DNA of 64,000 nucleotides from Zunongwangia sp. ESRF-bin46 (GTDB lineage Bacteria > Bacteroidota > Bacteroidia > Flavobacteriales > Flavobacteriaceae), in the NCBI GenBank assembly GCA_002631855.1, contig NTLF01000012.1:104023-168022 (forward strand). The letters are read 5' to 3'. A program made the translations under genes and the position numbers. Shown here piece after piece: positions 25,054 through 32,553 of this stretch. The notes beneath the pieces are model-generated. The model saw nothing but the letters and a program-made list of their open reading frames with translations. It searched no databases and was not told the origin of the DNA. How positions within the stretch are numbered: position 1 is the first letter of the stretch; every line of letters begins with the position of its first letter.

Positions 25054-26274
25054 ATGAAAAAATTTTATTTACAAGTTATCTTTTTGATAATTTGCTCTAC
25101 TTCTATAGCACAAGCTAACTTTGATAAGGGGTATTTTATTGACAATAACGGAAACAAAACAACGTGTTTAATAAAAAACACGGGGTGGAAGGAAACACCT
25201 ACAAAGTTTCAATACAAACTTTCAGAAAACGATGACCCTAAGTTTGCAACTATTAAAACGGTAAAGGAATTTGGAATAAGTAAAGTATTTATATACAAAA
25301 GAGATACCGTTCTAATTGACCCATATGTAGAACCTGGAGATAAAAAACAACTAGATTACACACCGCAACCTGATTATAAAGAAAAAATGATTTTTTTGAA
25401 AGTTTTAATTAATGGCAGGGCTTCTTTATATTCGTATAGTGGCCCTGGTTATCAAAAATTTTTCTATTCATTTAAAAACACAACCCCCAAGCAGTTATTT
25501 TATAAAAGGTATTTACTTAACAATACTACTATTAAAGAGAACAATCAATACAAACAACAATTATTCAATAATTTTAAATGCGAAACATTATCGAGTAAGG
25601 ATGCTTTAAAAGTTGATTATTCTCGAAAGGATTTCATTAAATTTTTTAAAAAATTTAATGAATGTAAAGGGTTTGAATATTTAGCATTCTATCAAGAACA
25701 ATCGAAAAGTAAATTTAACCTTACGGTGCGGCCTGGAGTTAATTTCAACTCTCTATCTGTCACTAACAGGATTAACCCAGCTTTCAATGTAGATTTTGAA
25801 AGTCAGTCAACATTTAGGATTGGTATTGAAGCTGAATTAATCTTTGGGTTTAACCAAAATAAATGGAGTTTAATTTTTGAGCCTACCTATCAATATTTTA
25901 AATCTAATAAAGTAATTCCATTCAGGTCTACCGAAATTGAGTCGCAATCTGTAAATGTTGATTATAAAAGTATCGAACTTCCACTTGGGATAAGACACTA
26001 TTTTTATATTAGTGACAATTCGAAAATTTTTATAAATGCATCTCTTGTATACAATATAGATATACCATCCAAAATAGATTATGAATTAGCGCCAAGCTTT
26101 GATCTAGAGCTTACCAGCAATGTTAATTTTGCTATCGGGTTTGGTTATAAATACGGAAAAAACCTAAGTTTAGAGTTACGTCATTATACAAATCAAGATT
26201 TTGTTAAAGTATACAGGGATTTTTCCAGTAATTATCAAAAAACATCTATTATTTTGGGATACACACTATTTTAG
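25054..26274 (+). CDS. Outer-membrane beta-barrel protein, tandem paralogue 3
   Basis: A 406-residue third copy with a signal peptide (IICSTSIAQA). It keeps the NNGNKTTCLIKN start, FQYKLSEND, NLTVRPGVNFNSL, NKWSLIFEPTYQY and the terminal LGYTLF. It differs by a longer loop around residues 295-305 and a Pro/Tyr-rich stretch near residue 90. It is the most diverged copy, so it is probably older. It ends about 100 bases before a small conserved-looking gene. Function unknown. Confidence 0.8.
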   Translation: MKKFYLQVIFLIICSTSIAQANFDKGYFIDNNGNKTTCLIKNTGWKETPTKFQYKLSENDDPKFATIKTVKEFGISKVFIYKRDTVLIDPYVEPGDKKQLDYTPQPDYKEKMIFLKVLINGRASLYSYSGPGYQKFFYSFKNTTPKQLFYKRYLLNNTTIKENNQYKQQLFNNFKCETLSSKDALKVDYSRKDFIKFFKKFNECKGFEYLAFYQEQSKSKFNLTVRPGVNFNSLSVTNRINPAFNVDFESQSTFRIGIEAELIFGFNQNKWSLIFEPTYQYFKSNKVIPFRSTEIESQSVNVDYKSIELPLGIRHYFYISDNSKIFINASLVYNIDIPSKIDYELAPSFDLELTSNVNFAIGFGYKYGKNLSLELRHYTNQDFVKVYRDFSSNYQKTSIILGYTLF

Positions 26275-26372
26275 AGTGTGCTAATGTTCAATTAACCAAG
26301 GTTTAACGTAGTATTTTTGCATAAAACCCTAAGTCTTTGTTTCTTTGTACACTAACTTGTTAAAACAAAGTG

Positions 26373-26564
26373 ATGAAACTAGTTTCAGTGAAACGAAAAA
26401 CAAAGAGTGAAAAACGATTTACCGAAAAGATGGGTATGTTCACCGCGAAGGTGGTGTATGTAAAAAAGCGGTTTTTAAATATTCCGTTTAAAACCATACA
26501 CAAATACCGTGAAACTTATTATGGTAAAGTAAAAGATTGTGAAGATTGTCAAATTACGGCATAA
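26373..26564 (+). CDS. Small basic hypothetical protein
   Basis: A 63-residue protein rich in Lys and Arg (KRKTKSEKRFTEK, YVKKRF) with a C-terminal CEDC pair. I prefer the ATG at 26373 over a GTG three bases earlier. A promoter-like TATTTTTG at 26312-26319 lies upstream, and a strong terminator follows 16 bases after the stop, so it is a separate single-gene transcript. That structure argues that the short gene is real. I do not recognise a function. Confidence 0.65.
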   Translation: MKLVSVKRKTKSEKRFTEKMGMFTAKVVYVKKRFLNIPFKTIHKYRETYYGKVKDCEDCQITA

Positions 26565-26580
26565 GCCTTAATTAACATAT

Positions 26581-26621
26581 AAACATAAAAAACCCTCCAA
26601 ATTGGAGGGTTTTTTATGTTT
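26581..26621. terminator. Bidirectional terminator between small gene and gldN
   Basis: CCCTCCAA (26593-26600) and TTGGAGGG (26602-26609) form a GC-rich stem inside A-rich and T-rich flanks, giving T runs on both strands. It terminates the plus-strand small gene and the minus-strand gldKLMN operon. Confidence 0.9.
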
Positions 26622-26643
26622 ATACACTCGGTATTGTCTCTTC

Positions 26644-27543
26644 TTAATAATTCCAAAGATCAATTTCCATATTACGGATTTGCTCTTCTATTCTGTCAGA
26701 TTCCAATAATTGCATCAATGCATTATCGTTTATATAATCACTCACGCCACGATCTCCTTGCACATTGTCTTCTTTATATACTAATCCATCAAAACGTCTT
26801 GAATTCAACAAATGATCATATGAAATTGGTTGTGATGTATTTTTACGGTTAAAAGCCTTTGCATTGTGCAATACTTCTCTAGCCCCAGGGAACCAAACCC
26901 AAAACAATTCAACTTTACTGTCAATATTATCGTCTGGGAACGCTTTAGAACGCGCTTCGTTTGCAACAGGGCAAATACCCAACATACGGTATTTTAATTC
27001 ACCTTGACGCTTGTCAATGTACCAAAGACCACGAATACGCCATTCTTCTAAGTCGCCTGCATCCAATGTAAACTTACGGATGTATTGCGGATCAACTGTC
27101 CCTTCAGCATTAAATTGCTCAATACCTAAATCTGTTGTATCACTGTATACCAATGAAGCGCTTAAATCGTCCAAAGTTCTTTTTTCAGTAAAGTAAGAAT
27201 CTGCATACACATCCTCTATTTTACCATCTTTAATAGCAGTTACCAATACGTCATACAAAGACCTACGTTCCGAACCAATGTTATTAGTATCGATAGGATA
27301 ATATAGCGGGAAATTTACACGCTCATCAAGGTCTATAATCTCCCAAGTGGTTTTAGACCAGAGCACATCACGCTCATCTACATAACCATAAGGAAGCGGC
27401 TCATCATTATCATAGGCAATTTGCGCCTCCGTCTTCTTACCTATATCATCCGGGGTATCGGCATTTAAAATGTTTATCTGTGCCGAGGCACCAAAACACA
27501 CTAAAAGGCCAAAAATCGCCGTAATAACATTTCTATTGTTCAT
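26644..27543 (-). CDS. gldN: Gliding motility / type IX secretion protein GldN
   Basis: A 299-residue periplasmic protein with a signal peptide (IFGLLVCFGASAQ). It is a GldN/PorN family member, recognised by the VLWSKTTWEIIDLDERVNFPLYYP and RIRGLWYIDKRQGELKYR regions. GldN forms, with GldK, the outer-membrane-attached periplasmic ring of the type IX secretion system. It is last in the gldK-L-M-N order, 18 bases after gldM, in one minus-strand operon that ends at the terminator at 26581-26621. Confidence 0.95.
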   Translation of the reverse strand: MNNRNVITAIFGLLVCFGASAQINILNADTPDDIGKKTEAQIAYDNDEPLPYGYVDERDVLWSKTTWEIIDLDERVNFPLYYPIDTNNIGSERRSLYDVLVTAIKDGKIEDVYADSYFTEKRTLDDLSASLVYSDTTDLGIEQFNAEGTVDPQYIRKFTLDAGDLEEWRIRGLWYIDKRQGELKYRMLGICPVANEARSKAFPDDNIDSKVELFWVWFPGAREVLHNAKAFNRKNTSQPISYDHLLNSRRFDGLVYKEDNVQGDRGVSDYINDNALMQLLESDRIEEQIRNMEIDLWNY

Positions 27544-27561
27544 ATTCTTTGTTTTAGTATT

Positions 27562-29133
27562 CTAATTTGTCAACTCAATAAATACAGGAGCTGTTTTCTT
27601 TAACTTAACACTACTACCTGAAATACTGGTGTTAATATCGTATATCTGAACTGCTTCCCCACGTTTTGCACGTCTTAAAGCAGCTTTTGCTTGTCCATTT
27701 AATTTGGTACCACTTACTATTACTGTAGGTTGTCCGGACACTTTAAAACTAAAGCCTGTAACTCGTAAATTAAGGTCAAAATCAAAGTCTTCAAGAATAG
27801 CGCTAATACTTGCTATTTCAAGTCCTTGACGTTGCATTCTTACAATTCCAGTCTCTCCACGCACTGCTCCAATTGGTGCAGGAATCCCTTTAATACGGAA
27901 CTCTTTTGGCGTACTAATTTTTTGTCCATCTGGTAACGTACCACTCGCAGTAATTGTAACCGTTGATCCTGTAGTAGGCCGCATTACATATTTACTTCCA
28001 GAAACTCTGCTTAAACCTGCGGCAGAGGCACTTACTTTATTATCTGGAATACCAGGAATAGAAACCGTCATTGGATTATCTACACCACGGTATACTACGT
28101 TCATTTTATCTGCTGAAATTACTGCTGAATTAGGTTTTGAAATAGTTGAGAAACCTGTTTTTACAGGAACTTCAATTTCTTCACCGCCTTCTCCATAATA
28201 TAGAAACCCTTCTATTTCGTGATCACCAGGACTTCCAGCATTAATATTTAATTGTACTTTACCACCTTCAAGTGAATACTGATCTTCTGTTAATGGCCTT
28301 CCATCTAATGTCAATTCTACTCGACTTGGCTTTGTATTGGCATCTGTACGACCCAACATAATTCCTCCTTCAAATTCTTCCCCAGAGTAATAAGCTGATT
28401 TAGAAGCATCCATTATAGTCGTATAGTTGCTATATGAAAGTGCTGCTGCTTGTTGACCTGATAACATTTTCTGAAGTATTTCACTTTGATTTGTCTTCAC
28501 ATCATTTTGAATGGATGTCATCTTAGTAAGTGAAGCAATCAACGGAAAGCCTTCATAATGGTAATTTAACCAATCTTGGGTACCACCTTCTCTTTTAACA
28601 GGCTCTGTACTAAAGTTATCATCAATATTCTCTTTTAACTCTTCAACTCCAGCAACTTTTTTTGCAACAGCTGTATCAGAAAGCACTTCAATCATAGAAG
28701 TTCTGTACGTATTCATTTTATCAATAAATTCTTGTCCTTCTGGCTTTAATTTATCTCCTACAAAAAATAGGTTGTTGAAATAATCTGCCTTGTCCATTAC
28801 TTCATAATCGGAAGGATCTTCAATTTTTTCAACTGCACCAGCTTTTAAACCTTCAATATACGTGTCGAATTCTGATGTAATTGCTGAAATTTCTTTTGCT
28901 TTTTCTTCTACAGCAGCGTATTGTGCTGGTTCATCGGCAGCTTTTGTAGCTAACCCATCCATAAAGGCTTGGTTTCGCTGTGATGTATCTACGTTTGCCG
29001 TTTCAATTTTTTCATTTAAAAGTCCAAAAGCCGATAATACTTCTTTTGACATATTTAATGCCAACATTGCGATGAAAATCAGATACATCAGATTAATCAT
29101 CTTTTGTCTAGGTCCTAGTTTTCCACTTGCCAT
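27562..29133 (-). CDS. gldM: Gliding motility / type IX secretion motor protein GldM
   Basis: A 523-residue protein with one N-terminal transmembrane helix (MINLMYLIFIAMLALNMSKEV). A long periplasmic part consists of several domains: a helical first domain, then beta-sandwich domains (about 230-310, 320-400 and 410-520). GldM dimers couple with GldL to convert proton motive force into motion and reach up to the GldKN ring. PRQKMINLMYL at the N-terminus is the standard GldM start. It lies between gldL and gldN. Confidence 0.96.
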   Translation of the reverse strand: MASGKLGPRQKMINLMYLIFIAMLALNMSKEVLSAFGLLNEKIETANVDTSQRNQAFMDGLATKAADEPAQYAAVEEKAKEISAITSEFDTYIEGLKAGAVEKIEDPSDYEVMDKADYFNNLFFVGDKLKPEGQEFIDKMNTYRTSMIEVLSDTAVAKKVAGVEELKENIDDNFSTEPVKREGGTQDWLNYHYEGFPLIASLTKMTSIQNDVKTNQSEILQKMLSGQQAAALSYSNYTTIMDASKSAYYSGEEFEGGIMLGRTDANTKPSRVELTLDGRPLTEDQYSLEGGKVQLNINAGSPGDHEIEGFLYYGEGGEEIEVPVKTGFSTISKPNSAVISADKMNVVYRGVDNPMTVSIPGIPDNKVSASAAGLSRVSGSKYVMRPTTGSTVTITASGTLPDGQKISTPKEFRIKGIPAPIGAVRGETGIVRMQRQGLEIASISAILEDFDFDLNLRVTGFSFKVSGQPTVIVSGTKLNGQAKAALRRAKRGEAVQIYDINTSISGSSVKLKKTAPVFIELTN

Positions 29134-29178
29134 TTGTAGTCTTTTTTAAAGATTAATAATTTTAGTTGAAAAACTAGA

Positions 29179-29835
29179 TTAATTTCTGTTCATTGCTGAA
29201 AGCATACCACCATACACTCCATTTAAAGAAGATAAGTTAGTAGCTAAATGTTCCATTTGTTGTTTCAGTTGGGTAGCATTTTCTGCTACTTGCTCGTTTA
29301 CTTCCGTTTGACGGCTAGTAGATTCTACCTGAACTTTATACAAGCTGTTCAACGATTCCATTTGCGCTGCTGCCAACGCCATTTCTTCGCTGTATTTTTT
29401 TGTTGAACTCATCGCTTCAGCAGTTGGAGCCATTCCTTTGGCGGCACCTTCAAAAGAACGAATACTAGTGCTTAAGCTGTTCATTAATTCTGAATCAATA
29501 CGAGCGTCTTTTAACATTTCGTCTAATTTTTTAGACAAAAGTCCATCTGCGTCTTGCGGTTGTTCACTTTTTTTACCTCTAGTTTGACCTCCGGCCAATT
29601 CTGGATAGACCAAAGACCAGTCTAAATCATCATCAACAGGTTCAAAAGCTGAAATTGCGAAAATGATTGCTTCGGTAATAAGACCTACAGCTAAAAGAAA
29701 TCCACCAGTAAGGTTTACAAACCCTAAATTAATTTCCCAGTGAAGGATTTTAAATAATGCTCCTAAGATTACAATAGAAGCTCCAAGGCCATAGGCCATG
29801 TTAAACAGTTTTTTGGATGATTTTGACTGTGCCAT
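29179..29835 (-). CDS. gldL: Gliding motility / type IX secretion motor protein GldL
   Basis: A 218-residue inner-membrane protein with two helices (about residues 13-30 and 35-60; GASIVILGALFKILHWE and GFLLAVGLITEAIIF). The conserved Glu in the second helix and Lys-His of FKILHW are present. A long cytoplasmic helical tail (about 90-218) follows. GldL pentamers around the GldM helix pair form the proton-driven motor. It lies 67 bases after gldK and 45 bases before gldM. Confidence 0.96.
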   Translation of the reverse strand: MAQSKSSKKLFNMAYGLGASIVILGALFKILHWEINLGFVNLTGGFLLAVGLITEAIIFAISAFEPVDDDLDWSLVYPELAGGQTRGKKSEQPQDADGLLSKKLDEMLKDARIDSELMNSLSTSIRSFEGAAKGMAPTAEAMSSTKKYSEEMALAAAQMESLNSLYKVQVESTSRQTEVNEQVAENATQLKQQMEHLATNLSSLNGVYGGMLSAMNRN

Positions 29836-29902
29836 AATAAAAAGATTTAGTTTAGTTAAGTTAGTATGATTTATAGTTTTAGTTGGTTGTTAAGACAGGG
29901 GC

Positions 29903-31276
29903 TTATCGTCCGTCACCTAGATTTTCATTAAGTACTACATCGGTACCCATATAATCCTGTACAGTTCTGAAGCCAATATAGCTTCTTGCAGAATCTGCAT
30001 ATTCATAGTCACGTGTACTTACTTGTAAAAAGTAAGCAACATCTTTCCATGAACCTCCTCGTACAACCTTACGCATATTATCTGGGTCGTTTACATTAGG
30101 ATTCATCGTTGATGAATATTCGTATGAAGCTGGATCGTATGAAGATGCAACCCACTCACTTACATTACCTGCCATATTATACAAGTTATAGTCATTAGGC
30201 TCATAAGCGTCTGCTTCTACAGTATAAAGTGCTTGATCTGCCGCATAATCCCCACGCAATGGCTTAAAGTTAGCCATAAAACAGCCTCTGTCATTTTTGG
30301 CATAAGGCCCTCCCCATGGGAAAGTTGCAGATTCTAGACCCCCTCTGGCCGCATATTCCCACTCTGCTTCACCTGGAAGACGGAATGAATTTACATGCTG
30401 ACGATCTCTTGATTTTTGGTATGCATTTTTATACAATGTTCTCCACGCACAAAACGCTTTAGCTTGTTTCCAGCTAACACCGACTACAGGATAATCTCCG
30501 TAGGCTTCGTGCCAGAAATAATCATTATGCATTGGCTCATTATAAGAATAGTTGAAATCTTTAATCCAAACTGTGGTATCTGGATAAATCTGTATTTCCT
30601 CTTTCTTTATAAAGTCTTTTCTATTTTTTCCTTTAGCTTTTGCCGCAGCACCAATATCCATATAGGTATACTGAAATTTCAATTTATCAACATCGATAGT
30701 ACGTTGTCCATTGTAAGCTTCTTCAGCAGCGATATACATGGTATCCATCACTTCGGAATAGTACTCGTCAGGAAATTCTGATGTATCCCAAATTAAGTCA
30801 ATATCATTATTTATTTTTCTTCCGGCATAGAAATCGTCTCCCATTCCGTAGTAGTTATCATAATTATATTGCTCCCAAGGGGTCATTTCTTCGTTTTCTT
30901 GATCAACAAAAGCAAATTCCCCAATACCACCATTGCCAGGTGTTTCACCTACTTCATCAGCCAAAATAGCTAACTTAAGGCGTACAGTAGAATCACGTAC
31001 CCATTCAACAAATTGTCGGTATTCGGCATTTGTGATTTCGGTTTCATCCATATAAAAGGAGCGGACAGTTACGGTTTTTGTTGGTGCATCGTTCACGGCA
31101 ACAAAATCATCGTCTGCTTTACCCATGATGAAAGATCCACCTGGGATAAGGGTCATCCCATATGGTTTTTCGGGATGCCATTTTTTACCTTCAGCGCCAA
31201 CTAGTTCACCCCGGTCTCCGGAATTACAACTAAATAAAAAGGCAACAATCGCAGTTAATGCAATAAACTTCTTCAT
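29903..31276 (-). CDS. gldK: Gliding motility lipoprotein GldK
   Basis: A 457-residue lipoprotein (signal MKKFIALTAIVAFLFSC, lipidated Cys17). The remainder is a formylglycine-generating-enzyme-like (SUMF1) domain, with PGGSFIMGK near residue 46, YPVVGVSWKQAKAFC, RLPGEAEWEYAARGG and the C-terminal VRGGSWKD. GldK forms the outer-membrane-associated ring of type IX secretion with GldN and is not an active sulfatase-maturing enzyme. It is first in gldKLMN, with a promoter at 31311-31341. Confidence 0.96.
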   Translation of the reverse strand: MKKFIALTAIVAFLFSCNSGDRGELVGAEGKKWHPEKPYGMTLIPGGSFIMGKADDDFVAVNDAPTKTVTVRSFYMDETEITNAEYRQFVEWVRDSTVRLKLAILADEVGETPGNGGIGEFAFVDQENEEMTPWEQYNYDNYYGMGDDFYAGRKINNDIDLIWDTSEFPDEYYSEVMDTMYIAAEEAYNGQRTIDVDKLKFQYTYMDIGAAAKAKGKNRKDFIKKEEIQIYPDTTVWIKDFNYSYNEPMHNDYFWHEAYGDYPVVGVSWKQAKAFCAWRTLYKNAYQKSRDRQHVNSFRLPGEAEWEYAARGGLESATFPWGGPYAKNDRGCFMANFKPLRGDYAADQALYTVEADAYEPNDYNLYNMAGNVSEWVASSYDPASYEYSSTMNPNVNDPDNMRKVVRGGSWKDVAYFLQVSTRDYEYADSARSYIGFRTVQDYMGTDVVLNENLGDGR

Positions 31277-31310
31277 AGGTATCAGGTTAAATTTTCGAGA
31301 TTTAAGGGCG

Positions 31311-31341
31311 TAAACCTATTTATAAAATTTTTAAAAAGCAA
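31311..31341 (-). promoter_or_regulatory. Candidate promoter of gldKLMN
   Basis: On the minus strand, TTG at 31341-31339 (-33) and TAGGTTTA at 31318-31311 (seven of eight to TAnnTTTG) are 20 bases apart. This is 35 bases upstream of the gldK start, so the operon appears to have its own promoter rather than rely on the upstream gene. Confidence 0.5.
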
Positions 31342-31389
31342 CATATTTCTTAAAAAAACCTTAATTCTCGTTGTTCTTAGCTTGTTAGA

Positions 31390-32553
31390 TTATACTTCGT
31401 TTTTGCGGCGGGCCTTAAACCACCGCTCAGGAATTTCCTGATTGGTTGCACTCAAATAATCGCCATAAGTGCAAGGTAATAACGTTGGTGTTTTTAATTT
31501 ATTATTAACATTCGAAATAAAAGGTAATTCTATCCACCATCTTCCTGTTTTATTACTCTTTTTGAATAACAAAACATCATCATCTATTGGTACTTTATAG
31601 GTAGTGTAGTGCTTTTCATTATCAAAATCACCTTCATGAATTCTAAAGTTTACACCTTCAACAAAATACCAAAGTATTTGAGCCACCAACATTGCTCCAG
31701 TTTCAGCATTTTTAAAGTCTTTCAGCTCATAAACACCAAAAGAACTCACTCGGTTGCTTATGCCTGCATAGCGTGAAATAGCACATATTTCCCTTCCATC
31801 AAATCCATTTGGGCTTGCTGTATTGTTATAACTCATTTCCGCACTTTTTATTGCAGAAATATCCAAAGCCACCAAATCTGCATCTCTTAAAATAGGTTCT
31901 ACCACTGTTATATCCTGAGTGACTTCTCCTAATCTATAGGCGTCAAAATACAACTTTTCCATTAAAGCAATCTCTTCTGGAGGGTTAAAATATGACTGAT
32001 ACCCCAAGGCACTATAATTAAATAAGTTATAAGGCTTATCAACAATAACTTTTCCTACATAAGATTTGTTGTTGATTGGTTTTTCTGCATCACCAAGATC
32101 AAAATTAGTATCTACGTTCACTAAATTTATCATGCTTCCGTGACTATCGTAAGCCCTGTAATGAGCGTACAAAAGATCTTGACTTCCGCCGAGAATAAGC
32201 GGGATAATACCCTTTTTTAAAAGAGCTTCCACAACAGTTTTTACTGCAAAATAAGTATCTTGAATAGTTTCACCTTTATCAATATCACCAATATCAATGA
32301 TTGAGTGCGACCAATTTCCAGGGTACAACGAATAAAAAGCCTTTCTAAAAGCGTCTAGAGAAATTGTTTCACCAATATAATTTACGTCATTCCTGTTTTC
32401 AAGGATTCCTAAAACAGCGAATTTTACGTTTTTTAAATCGGGAAGTTGACCTGCATGAGCATGGATATCAATGTGCTTCCCTAAAACACCTTCCGGCAAA
32501 ACTTCTTTGTGTGCGATTACTTTTTTTGAAACCGGCGAGAGAAATTCTATCAT
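31390..32553 (-). CDS. Arginase-fold protein annotated as formimidoylglutamase, metal ligands degraded
   Basis: A 387-residue ureohydrolase-superfamily protein. The family metal motifs are recognisable but changed: GGDHS appears as GGSQD (His to Gln), DAHxD as DTNFD (His to Asn), and SxDxDxxDP as ALDISAIKS (second Asp lost). With three of six manganese ligands replaced, ureohydrolase activity is unlikely. Homologues at this place next to topA and gldK are usually named formimidoylglutamase, which this sequence does not support. The gene overlaps the topA stop by one base (TAATG), giving translational coupling. Its real role is unknown; structural or T9SS-linked roles are only a guess. Confidence 0.75.
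   Translation of the reverse strand: MIEFLSPVSKKVIAHKEVLPEGVLGKHIDIHAHAGQLPDLKNVKFAVLGILENRNDVNYIGETISLDAFRKAFYSLYPGNWSHSIIDIGDIDKGETIQDTYFAVKTVVEALLKKGIIPLILGGSQDLLYAHYRAYDSHGSMINLVNVDTNFDLGDAEKPINNKSYVGKVIVDKPYNLFNYSALGYQSYFNPPEEIALMEKLYFDAYRLGEVTQDITVVEPILRDADLVALDISAIKSAEMSYNNTASPNGFDGREICAISRYAGISNRVSSFGVYELKDFKNAETGAMLVAQILWYFVEGVNFRIHEGDFDNEKHYTTYKVPIDDDVLLFKKSNKTGRWWIELPFISNVNNKLKTPTLLPCTYGDYLSATNQEIPERWFKARRKNEV

Noticed and set aside
22553..26274. Frameshifted or broken single large gene.
   Set aside because: Each copy has its own signal peptide, barrel end and stop, so they are three full-length genes.
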